From [Limnothrix rosea] IAM M-220 (lineage in GTDB: Bacteria > Cyanobacteriota > Cyanobacteriia > Cyanobacteriales > MRBY01), in assembly GCF_001904615.1 (NCBI RefSeq), contig NZ_MRBY01000031.1, forward strand, positions 1-46,035: a stretch of DNA of 46,035 nucleotides, read 5' to 3'. The notes below the pieces were generated by a model. The model was not told where the DNA came from. It saw only the letters and a list, made by a program, of their open reading frames with translations, and ran no database searches. The translations under genes were made by a program, and so were the position numbers. Positions 9,015 through 18,651 of this stretch are shown piece by piece (position 1 is the first letter of the stretch; each line of letters begins with the position of its first letter).

Positions 9015-9055
9015 AATATTTCTTAATAATTGTTAACTGCTTACTCTAATGTCTC

Positions 9056-9087
9056 AAGCTTATTTCATAAACCGAGATGATAAGCTT
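9056..9087. promoter_or_regulatory. Inverted repeat upstream of hemE
   Basis: AAGCTTAT (9056-9063) and ATAAGCTT (9080-9087) are perfect 8-bp arms; a further CAT/ATG pairing lies just inside them. The element sits 30 bp before the hemE start codon and in the spacer shared with the divergent zinc-ribbon gene. It could be an operator or a leader hairpin. Confidence 0.35.
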
Positions 9088-9117
9088 ACAAAGGCACAAA
9101 AATTATTTTAATAAATC

Positions 9118-10170
9118 ATGTCGGAAAGCAATAATACACCTCTGTTATTGAGGGCTGCACGGGGGGAGAAAGTCGAGCGGACTCCGGTGTGGATGATGCG
9201 CCAAGCAGGGCGTTATATGAAAATCTATCGCGATCTACGGGAGAAGTATCCGAGCTTCCGTGACCGTTCTGAAAACCCAGATCTCGCGATCGAAATTTCT
9301 CTGCAACCTTGGCATGCTTTCAAGCCCGACGGTGTGATCATGTTCTCTGACATTTTGACGCCGCTCCCTGGCATGGGCATTGATTTTGACATTGTAGAAA
9401 GCAAAGGCCCCCAAATTACTGATCCGATTCGGACTCAGGCACAGGTTAATGCAATGACACCGTTTGAGCCGGAGGAATGTCTACCTTTTATTAAAACTAT
9501 CCTCAACACTCTCCGTGATGAAGTGAAAAATGAGGGTACTGTGCTTGGTTTTGTGGGTGCGCCTTGGACCTTGGCAGCCTATGCAATCGAGGGTAAAAGT
9601 TCTAAGAACTACGCGATTATTAAAAATATGGCGTTTTCTCAGCCTGCGATTCTCCACAGTTTCCTGAGTAATATCGCCGATGCGATCGCCAAATATGTCT
9701 GTTACCAGATCGAGTGTGGCGCGCAGATTATCCAGATGTTTGACTCTTGGGCCGGTCAGCTTAGCCCCCAAGACTACGACATTTTCGCGTTGCCTTACCA
9801 GAAACGGGTAATTGATCAGGTCAAAGAAAAATACCCTGATTTTCCTTTGATTCTTTACATTAGCGGCAGTGCTGGTGTGTTAGAGCGCATGGGTAAAACA
9901 GGCGTTGACATCGTTAGTGTTGACTGGTCTGTGGATATGCTCGATGCGAAAAAGCGTCTCGGTAAGGACATTATCCTTCAGGGTAATATCGATCCCGGTG
10001 TGCTATTTGGCTCCCACGATTTTATTAAGAGCCGCATTATTGACACGGTGAAAAAGGTTGGCGACCAAGGTCATATTCTCAATCTCGGTCATGGTGTGCT
10101 CGTCGGTACTCCAGAAGATAATGTGCGCTTCTTCTTCGAGACTTGCAAAAACGTTAAGAGCTTTCTTTAA
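9118..10170 (+). CDS. hemE: Uroporphyrinogen decarboxylase
   Basis: HemE converts uroporphyrinogen III to coproporphyrinogen III, a cytoplasmic step shared by haem, chlorophyll and bilin synthesis. The 350-residue protein carries the family signatures [12 protein letters not shown] near the N-terminus and [16 protein letters not shown] near residue 145. The catalytic Asp lies in [12 protein letters not shown]. Downstream [10 protein letters not shown] and [10 protein letters not shown] complete the TIM-barrel active site. Length is normal and the ATG start is unambiguous. It stands alone, with a hairpin terminator after it. Confidence 0.97.
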   Translation: MSESNNTPLLLRAARGEKVERTPVWMMRQAGRYMKIYRDLREKYPSFRDRSENPDLAIEISLQPWHAFKPDGVIMFSDILTPLPGMGIDFDIVESKGPQITDPIRTQAQVNAMTPFEPEECLPFIKTILNTLRDEVKNEGTVLGFVGAPWTLAAYAIEGKSSKNYAIIKNMAFSQPAILHSFLSNIADAIAKYVCYQIECGAQIIQMFDSWAGQLSPQDYDIFALPYQKRVIDQVKEKYPDFPLILYISGSAGVLERMGKTGVDIVSVDWSVDMLDAKKRLGKDIILQGNIDPGVLFGSHDFIKSRIIDTVKKVGDQGHILNLGHGVLVGTPEDNVRFFFETCKNVKSFL

Positions 10171-10260
10171 GGCGATCGCCCTAAAGGAAACCCAATTACC
10201 ATGTCTTAACGCTGCATAACTACGCCAACTGTTTTGGCAATATTGCTTTTCTAAACGAAA

Positions 10261-10303
10261 AAAAGTGCCTTGGGGAAAATAATTCCTTGGGGCACTTTTC
10301 TAT
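10261..10303. terminator. Bidirectional terminator between hemE and gpsA
   Basis: AAAAGTGCC (10261-10269) pairs with GGCACTTTT (10291-10299), giving a 9-bp stem with A-run and T-run flanks on opposite sides. An inner GGAA/TTCC pairing strengthens the fold. The two flanking genes converge on it, so it can end both transcripts. Confidence 0.75.
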
Positions 10304-10338
10304 TTTATTTAGTTGGGAAAAACGAAGAAAATTAGAGC

Positions 10339-11403
10339 TTATTCTTCTTCGTCAGAATTTTCAAAAAGTTCGCAGGACTCTGCTTTGAGTTCCCGCTCCA
10401 TTAGCGCTTCCACCGCTGCCATTGGGGTAACTGTACCTTTAAGTAAACGGTAAATTTGGCGGGAAATGGAAATGGGAATACCTTCACGATTTGCGAGGTT
10501 AATCAACACTTTGGTGGTGTTTACGCCTTCGGCAGTACTGCCCAGCTCTTCAAGGATTTGTTTGAGATCCTTGCCCTGTGCCAAGCCATAACCGACGCGG
10601 TGATTGCGGCTTAAAGGACTCATGCAGGTGGCGAGCATATCTCCCAATCCTGCTAAACCGAGGAATGTTTCTGGCTGAGCGCCGAAGTGCGTGCCGATGC
10701 GAATAATTTCGGGGAGGGCGCGGGTAATTAGGGCTGATTTCGCGTTTGTCCCCAGATTCAGACCTTCACAAATGCCGACACCAATGGCAATCACATTTTT
10801 TAAGGTGCCGCCTAGCTCTGTACCAACGGGATCTGTATTGGTATAGACCCTAAAGCAGTTGGAAGAAAATAATTCTTGGACGGCGATCGCCGCATTTTCA
10901 TCAGCACTAGCGACAACCGTTGCTGCAGGCAAACCAGCTTCAATTTCCTTAGAAAGATTCGGGCCAGAAAGCACAACAACAGGATGATCAGGAAAAGTCT
11001 CTTGCCAAATTTGAGAAGGGGTGAGGGTTGTTTTCGGCTCTAAACCCTTTGTTGCGGTGACAATAATGGCATCCTTGGGAATGGACAACTCTTTCAGCTG
11101 AGCGGCGACACTACGCACACCCTTCATGGAAATCGCCGAAATAATGACATCTGCATCGGCGATCGCCTCTTCAAGACTGAGTTCCCCCCTGCGTGACCAG
11201 ACGCGCAGCTCATGGTCATTGACCGAAGCCAAGGTCGCGAGAGCAGAACCCCAAGCCCCTGCACCAAGCATCGCAATGGTTTTACGATTAGCATTTACTG
11301 TCTTAGGACATGTTTGGGGAATGACAGTATTGGTGACAGGGGCTGGACTATTACCTGTATTATGTTGTTCTTCAGTTGTGACAGTGGAAGTAAAAGGAGA
11401 CAT
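10339..11403 (-). CDS. gpsA: Glycerol-3-phosphate dehydrogenase [NAD(P)+]
   Basis: GpsA reduces dihydroxyacetone phosphate to sn-glycerol 3-phosphate, the precursor of phospholipids and of glucosylglycerol. The nucleotide-binding motif AMLGAGAWGSALA begins near residue 44. The substrate region contains GTLKNVIAIGVGICEGLNLG, and a C-terminal GLAGLGDMLATC is typical. I chose the ATG at 11403 over an in-frame TTG at 11421. The resulting 354 residues include about 40 low-complexity residues before the dinucleotide fold, longer than most homologues. It lies downstream of glpD and ggpS on the same strand, placing substrate supply beside GG synthesis. Confidence 0.95.
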   Translation of the reverse strand: MSPFTSTVTTEEQHNTGNSPAPVTNTVIPQTCPKTVNANRKTIAMLGAGAWGSALATLASVNDHELRVWSRRGELSLEEAIADADVIISAISMKGVRSVAAQLKELSIPKDAIIVTATKGLEPKTTLTPSQIWQETFPDHPVVVLSGPNLSKEIEAGLPAATVVASADENAAIAVQELFSSNCFRVYTNTDPVGTELGGTLKNVIAIGVGICEGLNLGTNAKSALITRALPEIIRIGTHFGAQPETFLGLAGLGDMLATCMSPLSRNHRVGYGLAQGKDLKQILEELGSTAEGVNTTKVLINLANREGIPISISRQIYRLLKGTVTPMAAVEALMERELKAESCELFENSDEEE

Positions 11404-11563
11404 TGTTTTTTGTTTTAACAAGCTTGAGTAATGGTGATCTACGGAAAAAATAACTGTAGGAAGCCTAGCGGTTCCGTAAAATCGCTAAATATTCGCTGTT
11501 TAAAAGGTGTTTTTAAATATGCGTAATAAAATGCTGTCCTACAACAAAAACGAGGCAAACTTT

Positions 11564-13276
11564 CTATGAGTACACTTCTGCTTTGGGAGCAGCGGAATTG
11601 CGCTCTGCTGGATCAGCAATGGCAAAATCTGGTAAACAGTTACGTTCGATAAAGCGCTTATAGGCGGCAACTTGGCGATCGCACTCTGCTTGGTCTAAAC
11701 CGCAATGTTTCTGTAGGGCATCAACAATGGCGGGTAGCGCATCGTAACCATAATTTGCAACCATCGAAAAAGTCGTTCTGCGCCGACAAATATCCTCAAT
11801 ATTGTGGGCAAGCTCTGCGCGCATGGCATAAACAGCTTGGGCTTTGATGTCCGGCAAATAGGGGACAATTCGTTCACCGAGGTCGGCAGCCTCATCTACT
11901 AATGCTAAAACATTGGAGGCTTTAGAACCGTACATCCTGAACAAATGTTGGATAGAGATACGATCAACGGTGTTGCCATAACGCTTGATCATCATTTCGA
12001 TCTGGCTAGAATCGGCGGCGATCGCCCCCGGTAATGGACGCTTGCGGGTAGAACAAGGGGGAACCGTACGCTTGAGTTTTTTATAAACCAAATCCACCAT
12101 CTCTTCACCCACTTGCCGATAGGTCGTTAATTTACCGCCAATGAGGGAAATGAGATTTTTAACCCCCTCAGGACTGTGGTCAAACAAAATATGGCTGCGG
12201 GTAATGCTAGCCGGATTTTTGTCGCCGACATAGGGCAATGGACGTACGCCGGAATAGGTAAATTTCACGTCGTCACGGGTGAGCTGAGCCGAAGGTAGCA
12301 CCCGATTCGTTTCCGAGAGGAGATAATCAATTTCCGCATCACTCGCCTTAACTTTATCGAGATTACCGTCGTATTTAATATCCGTTGTCCCGATAAGATA
12401 TTTGCCGAGCCACGGAATAATGAAGTACGGACGGTTGTCGCTAGCGGCTTCCACATAGAGCGCGCCACTGGGTGCGCCGGGAAAAGGATCAACGACAATG
12501 TGGCTACCCTTTGTCCCGCCCATTTTGGGCTCTTTACCTAGGGGTTTTGGTTCTTCGCCAACCTTGGCGCGACTACAAACTTGGTCTACCCAAGGTCCCG
12601 ACGTATTAACGACAACACTACCTTTCGCATTGACCGTAAAGCTTTCACCTGTCAGCTGATCTTTACAAGTTATTGAGGTGATTTCAGTGGGGCGATCGCC
12701 GATTTGCAGTTCCGTCACAGTCGCATAATTTAAAACCGTTGCCCCAGCCGCTTGGGCATCAAGGACATTTTCTAAGGCCAGTCTTTCTGCATACTCCGCC
12801 TGACCATCGTAATATTGCGCTGCGCCGATAATATCTTGGGAGCGCACCGTACGGAAAAGCTGTTTAAACTTTTGCGCATTTAGCATCCGGTGAGCAGGCA
12901 CAGTCTTATCAAAACTGAGAATATCGTAAAGGAGCATCCCTGCCTGGATCAGCCAATAACCACGGGCAGCCCCTTTATAAAGGGGAATCGTCATTTGCAA
13001 AGGCTGCACAAGATGAGGCGCATTCCTTAATAAAATTTCCCGTTCATGCAAGGATTCACGCACAAGGGGAAATTCTAAATATTCGAGATACCGTAGGCCA
13101 CCGTGGATGAGGCGGGTAGACCAACAGGTTGATCCACTGGCAAAATCATTCTTTTCTAAAAGTAATGTCTTAAGACCCCGTAACGCTGCATCGCGGGCAA
13201 TGCCAACACCGTTGATTCCCCCACCGATAATAATCAGGTCATAAGTCGAGTTTTGGACAGTTTGTAAATCTCGCAT
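11564..13276 (-). CDS. glpD: FAD-dependent glycerol-3-phosphate dehydrogenase
   Basis: GlpD oxidises glycerol 3-phosphate to dihydroxyacetone phosphate at the membrane, passing electrons to quinone. The FAD-binding fold is at the N-terminus (GGGINGVGIARDAALRG), followed by SGSTCWSTRLIHGGLRYLE, a glycerol-phosphate dehydrogenase signature. Conserved ISLIGGKLTTYRQ lies near residue 365. A C-terminal helical domain contains CRRRTTF. I prefer the ATG at 13276 (570 residues, starting just before the FAD fold). An in-frame TTG at 13345 would add 23 residues without family character. It lies downstream of ggpS on the same strand, probably co-transcribed, and can return glycerol from GG breakdown to central metabolism. 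Confidence 0.95.
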   Translation of the reverse strand: MRDLQTVQNSTYDLIIIGGGINGVGIARDAALRGLKTLLLEKNDFASGSTCWSTRLIHGGLRYLEYLEFPLVRESLHEREILLRNAPHLVQPLQMTIPLYKGAARGYWLIQAGMLLYDILSFDKTVPAHRMLNAQKFKQLFRTVRSQDIIGAAQYYDGQAEYAERLALENVLDAQAAGATVLNYATVTELQIGDRPTEITSITCKDQLTGESFTVNAKGSVVVNTSGPWVDQVCSRAKVGEEPKPLGKEPKMGGTKGSHIVVDPFPGAPSGALYVEAASDNRPYFIIPWLGKYLIGTTDIKYDGNLDKVKASDAEIDYLLSETNRVLPSAQLTRDDVKFTYSGVRPLPYVGDKNPASITRSHILFDHSPEGVKNLISLIGGKLTTYRQVGEEMVDLVYKKLKRTVPPCSTRKRPLPGAIAADSSQIEMMIKRYGNTVDRISIQHLFRMYGSKASNVLALVDEAADLGERIVPYLPDIKAQAVYAMRAELAHNIEDICRRRTTFSMVANYGYDALPAIVDALQKHCGLDQAECDRQVAAYKRFIERNCLPDFAIADPAERNSAAPKAEVYS

Positions 13277-13387
13277 AAATCCTTGGATTAGTTTACTAGA
13301 GGGGTCTCTGGGAAAGATTCCCCTCCATATCTTTTGGGTTGTCAAGCGGGGCGATCGCCCCCAGTACTGAGTGAGAAATTTATCCCC

Positions 13388-14890
13388 TTAAACAAGGGCT
13401 GGTTCCTTACCCAATTCCGGCGAAGCTTGAGCCTCACGGAACATATGATTTGCCCATTGCTGCACGTCATAGCGCTGAATAGATGCGTACATATTTTTCA
13501 TACGGCGTTGCTGCTCTTCCACAGGCATTGCTAACGCTTCATCAATGGACTCATCCATCCGTTTAGCAGCGTAGGGGTTCGTTAAAACCGCATCAGGTAG
13601 CTCCACCGCCGAGCCCGCAAACTCAGACAAAACCAAAACACCGTCCTGCGTACCATGGGCGACAACATACTCCTTCGCAACAAGGTTTAGGCCATCCCGC
13701 AGGGGCGTAATCCACGCAATATCCGCCGCGCCAAACAGTGCCAGTAGTTCGGCATAGGACAAAGCACTGGTAAATAGACGGATCGGTGTCCAATTTAGCT
13801 TGGCGAAGCGACCATTAATTTTGCCCACCAAACGCTCAATTTCACTCTGGGCATTCTTATAAACGCGCATACCCGTTGCGGGTTTCGCCGCTGCTACAAC
13901 CAAATTAACCTTAGAAATCAGTTCGGGACGGCGCTCTAAGAGACGCTCATAACAAACAAGCAACTCTTTGGTTCCTTTAACGTAATCGATACGTCCAGCG
14001 GAAAGAATGAGTTTATTACCACCAAGTTCTTCACGAATTTCTTTGATACGTTGCTGTGTCGCTTCTTGCTCGACCTGGGAGCGGATCAAACTCGGATTTG
14101 TCCCCACAGGAAAGGCATCTAGGTTTACGAGGCGATCGCCAACCTTGAGCTGCGTCGTAATAACAGGCTCAGCGAGGGCAGTGCCCACAGGCGTAAAAGA
14201 ATTCTCATCGACAGGCACTTGGCGCGTAATCTCCACTTTCCGCAGACTCCTAGCCACTGCCACAAAATTCTGCACATATCGCGGCAGATGAAAACCACAG
14301 AGATCACAGCACAGGAGACTATCAACAATAGCCTCACGCCACGGCAAAATATTGAAAATATCCACACTCGGAAACGGCGTATGGTGGAAAAACGCAATCT
14401 TGGCATTGGGCTTAATCTGGCGAATGAAATAAGGCGCAAGCCAGAGATTATAATCATGCACCCAAAACAGAGCATCATCTTCCGCCTCAGCACAGGCCGC
14501 CTCAGCAAACATCTCATTAATGTGCTTAAAATTATCCCAATCCGAAGAATCGTAGGTAAACTGCCATGGGAAAGAGTGCAAAATAGGCCAAAAAGCTTCC
14601 TTCGACGTAACGTGATAAAAGTTTTTGACCTGCTCAGCCGACAAGGGAATACGATGTACCACACTATTCTCTTGGCCGGGATACGCCATTTTATCTTGAA
14701 AGGACTCCCGCTGCTTTGGTGTTACTTGCTTCCACGCGACCCAAGTACTTTGTTCAGCATTGGCAAAAAAGCTCTTAAGGGTTGGCATAATGCCGTTAGG
14801 GCTTTTCTTATCACGGTAGAAAGTTTTACCGTTTTCGCGCACCTCATCATAGGGTTCCCTATGGTAGAGAATGACGAGAGAAGATTTCAT
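13388..14890 (-). CDS. ggpS: Glucosylglycerol-phosphate synthase
   Basis: GgpS transfers glucose from a nucleotide sugar (ADP-glucose in Synechocystis) to glycerol 3-phosphate, the first step in making the osmolyte glucosylglycerol. The 500-residue protein is a GT20 (trehalose-phosphate-synthase-like) enzyme. It shows VHDYNLWLAPYFIR, FFHHTPFPS, the nucleotide-binding GRIDYVKGTKELL and the C-terminal PLRDGLNLVAKEYV. The N-terminal LYHREPYDE distinguishes GgpS from OtsA. A Shine-Dalgarno GGAGG (complement of 14897-14901) precedes the ATG, and a TATAAA hexamer lies at 14914-14919 on the minus strand. Salt induction is known for the family. Confidence 0.95.
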   Translation of the reverse strand: MKSSLVILYHREPYDEVRENGKTFYRDKKSPNGIMPTLKSFFANAEQSTWVAWKQVTPKQRESFQDKMAYPGQENSVVHRIPLSAEQVKNFYHVTSKEAFWPILHSFPWQFTYDSSDWDNFKHINEMFAEAACAEAEDDALFWVHDYNLWLAPYFIRQIKPNAKIAFFHHTPFPSVDIFNILPWREAIVDSLLCCDLCGFHLPRYVQNFVAVARSLRKVEITRQVPVDENSFTPVGTALAEPVITTQLKVGDRLVNLDAFPVGTNPSLIRSQVEQEATQQRIKEIREELGGNKLILSAGRIDYVKGTKELLVCYERLLERRPELISKVNLVVAAAKPATGMRVYKNAQSEIERLVGKINGRFAKLNWTPIRLFTSALSYAELLALFGAADIAWITPLRDGLNLVAKEYVVAHGTQDGVLVLSEFAGSAVELPDAVLTNPYAAKRMDESIDEALAMPVEEQQRRMKNMYASIQRYDVQQWANHMFREAQASPELGKEPALV

Positions 14891-14923
14891 TGAAGACCTC
14901 CAAGGGTTCGAATTTTATACATT

Positions 14924-14936
14924 GTTGATTCTCAAC
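14924..14936. promoter_or_regulatory. Short inverted repeat in the ggpS leader/promoter
   Basis: GTTGATTCTCAAC has perfect 5-bp arms around TCT. It lies 34 bp upstream of the ggpS start, next to a minus-strand TATAAA. It could be an operator for a salt-responsive regulator or a leader hairpin. There is no direct evidence for either. Confidence 0.25.
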
Positions 14937-15362
14937 TTACTTTTTTAAGGGGATATTTCTAGAAAAAGTAACTGCATCTATTATGCTACCGAGAACAAAC
15001 GTTATGACTGCCAACAAATAGACAAAATATTGCAAACTGCAAACTCGTTATGGCATCAAAACCGCAGGGATAAATCTGTGAACAGGGAAGTTTTGTTCAA
15101 GGTCGTGATCCATTGGGTAATTTCAAACTACTAAAATTTAGGCGTTTTAAGTATCGAGTTGTGCAAATCGCTTTGTCTGAGCTTCTCCCTCATGGTTTAT
15201 ATTCAGGCTACAAAGCAACAGTGGAATTTATGCTAGTAACGCTGAGCGCTCAATTTGACCAATAACAGACTTGAGTGGTCACACTTTGTATGATGTATCA
15301 AAAATGATGCTGAAGCCTTGGTTCGCATTCGGTATTTTTGGTCAGTAAAGTGTACATAATTG

Positions 15363-15382
15363 CTTTAACAATATTGCTAAAG
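15363..15382. promoter_or_regulatory. Imperfect 20-bp palindrome in the ggpS-gghA1 spacer
   Basis: CTTTAACAATATTGCTAAAG is its own reverse complement except for one mismatched pair (positions 6 and 15 of the element). The element is long enough for a dimeric regulator and lies between divergent osmolyte genes. Function is a guess from position. Confidence 0.3.
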
Positions 15383-15957
15383 TCGAATGCAAGGAGCTAA
15401 GTGAGCTCTCGGTAGTTGATCAAATATATTCATGATTATATGGAGCAATAACTACAACTCTATTGGTCATGCTAGAAGCATAACACTATCGCCTTGGTGA
15501 GATCATTTACCTAGCGAAACATAAATAAATAGACCTAGAGAGTGATAATTTTTTTTGTATAAAAAGTGTGGGAATATTTTTCTTCTTAATATATTTTTTA
15601 TGATTCGTTTCTCTACTACTTTTGTTTGTATGTGGTTGTTTTTTTCTTGGAATGCTTGATATGACAGGCTTTTTGGGATTGGTTTCTGTTGGTAAGTTGT
15701 TTTTTATTGAGTTTTTTTTGGTTGATTTATCTTTTATTTCTGGGATTGAATGTATTGGAGAATTCTGGCGGTCAAGGTGTTTATTGGATGAAGGTAGCTG
15801 CATCGCTTATGTGTCGCTATGTTGCTTTGGGTCTCTGGGTATATGTCTATAGGTAGAGAAACGTGTTTTTTGTTTATTGTTCGTGATGAAGGCTTTTTTG
15901 AATCGTTTAGTATTTGAAGTAATTATCGAATAGTTGTTGTTGCGGTCATTGGAACAA

Positions 15958-18522
15958 GTGCATATTTCATCACAGATTTCACTCGAACAAAAGGAGACTC
16001 AAAAATTACTGGACTGGGCAGCGGCGATCGCCGATTCTGACGAAAGTATTTTTCATAAAGGCCAACGACTTGCAATGCGGTTGGGGACATATTACCGGGA
16101 AGATGGTTTAACGGAAGTTGGTTTTTGGACACCAGAGCTGGCGGGGGAAGTGATTCAAACGAACCGGGATATTTTCCTTGAGGTTTTTACGCCATTGGAA
16201 CCCCTTGACTATCGCGCAACACAGCAAAAAATCACCTGCCGCCGAGATTGTGTTGAGCTGTGCCAACAGGGGGAGTTTTTCTGGGGGGTGGTTGCAGGGA
16301 TGCGCCCCGGCACTCGTGAAGAAATGGGTTCTTTATATTGGCTCCGGTACTGCGATCGCCTCCAAGGTCAAATATCCATCATTCGAGATGTCTTAGCTGT
16401 TTCAATGCCCTATGGTGTTTTTGGGCCAGCGGAGCTCTACGATGTGGATCGACTACAGCGTGAACGGAAAGACCTTGCGTATTTTGAGGCCAACTCCGTT
16501 GCTGTTGGCACTGCTGTGAAGCCAGAAAATCGCCTAATTTTAGCTGAGCCTGATAGTGAGCTGCCCCGTGTGCCTGCGCCACTAAATATTCTACAAATTC
16601 ACATTAAAACGGCTTCTCCTGAAGGAACTCTGGCGGGTTTGGCGAAGGTGTACCAGGGTATTTCTGACAAGCTGGAGGCTGGCGAAGGGTTGACCCCCGC
16701 TGAGCAAAACTATGTGGGCTATGACGCGCTGCAATTGCTGCCCATTGAGCCAACTATTGAATACCGCCTTGAGGGGGATAATCGTCACCATGAATTTTTT
16801 GCGATTGAACCGAGTGAGAGTATTGAAACGGGCAAGATTGAGTCGGGTTTAGAAGTCGATATTGTGCTGCGGAAAGCGAAAACCCAAAACTGGGGTTATG
16901 ATGTGCCGATTCTTGGGTCGGCGGCGACAAATCCGACCATTCTGGAAACCCTGCGACCGGATGAGCTGATTGATTTTATCGCTACGCTCCACAATTTTTC
17001 GGGGGGAGCGATTCAGGTAATTTATGATCTTGTTTATGGCCATGCGGATAATCAGGCGTTGGAGCTGATCAATAATCAGTATGTCAAGGGGCCTAATATG
17101 TATGGGCAGGATCTAAACCACCAGTTGCCGCAGGTACGGGCGATTTTGCTGGAGTTGCAACGGCGACGCATTAATAGTGGTGCGGACGGGATTCGTATTG
17201 ATGGGGGTCAAGATTTTCGCTTTTTTAACCCGTTATCGGGACGGGTAGAGCAGGATGATAATTATTTGTTGGCGATGAGTGATGTGATCCAAGAGATTGG
17301 CGATCGCCAACGGTTACTCTTTACGATCTTTGAAGATGGGCGACCTTGGCCAGAGGAGGGCTGGGAGATGTCTTCAACCTATCGCGATCTGATTGAGCTA
17401 CGCCCGGAGTCCTACCAGTGGGGTCCCTTGATTTTTGCCCATAATACTCCTGCCCTTAAAGGTTTTTGGGATTATAAATGGAACCGCATTACTGAGGTGA
17501 TGTTTAAAGGCGATCGCTGGATTACGGGTTGTGCGAACCACGACACCGTGCGCCGGGGCAATCAGATCGATCCAGAAACGAGCGATATTAATTGGTTCCT
17601 TGGGGAAAATCTCACAGAGGTTATCCAAAATGCCTACGATAATCCGGCCACAACGATGTGGGTATATTGCTTTATGCCCGGCTTGCCGATGGACTTTATC
17701 AATGCTTTGGTGCGAGCGCCATGGGGTTTTTTCCGTAATACCGATGAGCTTTATGGCGTTAAGGTGGCGGCAGAGGAAGTGGGTTTTCTCGATTGGCAAA
17801 TTACTCCGGCACTTTACGCTGAGCCTTGGGCTTTTAAGCAACTAAAGGCTCTGGGTTTTGATGATTTGGATGAGCTGAAACGCTTTATGAAAGCCTTGAA
17901 TGAGGCGTTGATTTTTACCGATTATGATTTGGCGAAAACGGCTGATATTTGCCAAAAATGTATTGATAAAGATGGTGTTTGTCCCGTAGAACCCCTCGAA
18001 AAAATTGGTGAGAATGAGCATCAAAAGTTTTTAGATGCACTCACTGTGTCGAAGCTAAAAACGATTGCCATGGCATTTATGGAGGATGGCCATGAAGCCT
18101 GTCGGGTGTCCCACTATGAAGGGCGGGTTAGTGCCCAGCTAAGTAACTTTAATCTTTTGTTGCGGCAATATCGTCGGGAACATTCTTGGTTACGGGAAAA
18201 TCTGCAGGAGCGGGATCGTTTTAATCGCATTAGTGAGTTTGATATCACTGTTTTTTATGGTTTGCGCACAGAGCTTGTGGATCCTGAATCCGACAAAATT
18301 CCGGAGCAAATTGTGATGGTTGCCCATATGGGTGGCGAACCGACAACGGTGACCCTTGCTGACTGGCTCCAGTTGGATCTGAGTCAATGGCGCGTGGCGA
18401 TCGCCACACCCGGCCTAGAGCTGGAGAGTACGGCTGAAGCTTTGCGAGTATTTGAGCTGAGGGATGGTCAAGGTGTGATTCTTGAAGCCATGCCCCAAGG
18501 GGCGGATAGTCCGACGGATTAA
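15958..18522 (+). CDS. gghA: Glucosylglycerol hydrolase (Slr1670-like, GH13-type), paralogue 1
   Basis: The family hydrolyses glucosylglycerol to glucose and glycerol and prevents over-accumulation when salt falls. The 854-residue product carries GH13-type active-site regions: nucleophile Asp415 in GIRIDGG, acid/base Glu459 in FEDGRPW, and Asp529 in ANHDTVR. The N-terminal 240 residues are a family-specific segment (GLTEVGFW, FLEVFTPLEPLDYR). No ATG is available. GTG 15958 is chosen because it aligns exactly with the GTG start of the second paralogue and has GGAA just upstream; TTG 15934 is an alternative. It is followed after 129 bp by gghA2. A C-terminal beta domain ends near the stop. Confidence 0.85.
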   Translation: MHISSQISLEQKETQKLLDWAAAIADSDESIFHKGQRLAMRLGTYYREDGLTEVGFWTPELAGEVIQTNRDIFLEVFTPLEPLDYRATQQKITCRRDCVELCQQGEFFWGVVAGMRPGTREEMGSLYWLRYCDRLQGQISIIRDVLAVSMPYGVFGPAELYDVDRLQRERKDLAYFEANSVAVGTAVKPENRLILAEPDSELPRVPAPLNILQIHIKTASPEGTLAGLAKVYQGISDKLEAGEGLTPAEQNYVGYDALQLLPIEPTIEYRLEGDNRHHEFFAIEPSESIETGKIESGLEVDIVLRKAKTQNWGYDVPILGSAATNPTILETLRPDELIDFIATLHNFSGGAIQVIYDLVYGHADNQALELINNQYVKGPNMYGQDLNHQLPQVRAILLELQRRRINSGADGIRIDGGQDFRFFNPLSGRVEQDDNYLLAMSDVIQEIGDRQRLLFTIFEDGRPWPEEGWEMSSTYRDLIELRPESYQWGPLIFAHNTPALKGFWDYKWNRITEVMFKGDRWITGCANHDTVRRGNQIDPETSDINWFLGENLTEVIQNAYDNPATTMWVYCFMPGLPMDFINALVRAPWGFFRNTDELYGVKVAAEEVGFLDWQITPALYAEPWAFKQLKALGFDDLDELKRFMKALNEALIFTDYDLAKTADICQKCIDKDGVCPVEPLEKIGENEHQKFLDALTVSKLKTIAMAFMEDGHEACRVSHYEGRVSAQLSNFNLLLRQYRREHSWLRENLQERDRFNRISEFDITVFYGLRTELVDPESDKIPEQIVMVAHMGGEPTTVTLADWLQLDLSQWRVAIATPGLELESTAEALRVFELRDGQGVILEAMPQGADSPTD

Positions 18523-18651
18523 GGCAAGATCAGGCAAGATAGCCGCAACCTAGCGGTGGTTGACCCAGGGCAATTTTTTTGTGAGTGAGGCGATCGCCCT
18601 AGATTTTCTGGGCATATTTTATCGACCATTGTTGTTACCCCAACGAACTGA

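Larger units (their letters stand above)
14891..15957. other. One-kilobase spacer between divergent ggpS and gghA1
   Basis: I see no convincing gene here. The spacer lacks HIP1, which is otherwise frequent on both sides. From about 15530 to 15900 the plus strand is strongly T+G rich and C-poor, with long T runs; ORFs on either strand there look like composition artefacts. At 15074-15265 there is an open frame of 63 codons without ATG, with plausible protein texture (LLPHGLYSGYKATVEF), possibly a gene remnant. A 20-bp imperfect palindrome lies at 15363-15382. Both solute operons must be controlled from this stretch. Confidence 0.5.

Noticed and set aside
14125-14893. Long open frames of 179 (minus) and 224 (plus) residues inside ggpS
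   Set aside because: They lie in other frames of a well-supported gene and have no family character.
15507-15852. Open frames on both strands in the T+G-rich spacer (98 residues minus, 76 residues plus)
   Set aside because: Their peptides are low-complexity products of base composition (Lys/Asn-rich or Phe/Leu/Gly-rich), overlap each other and lack ribosome-binding sites or recognisable motifs.
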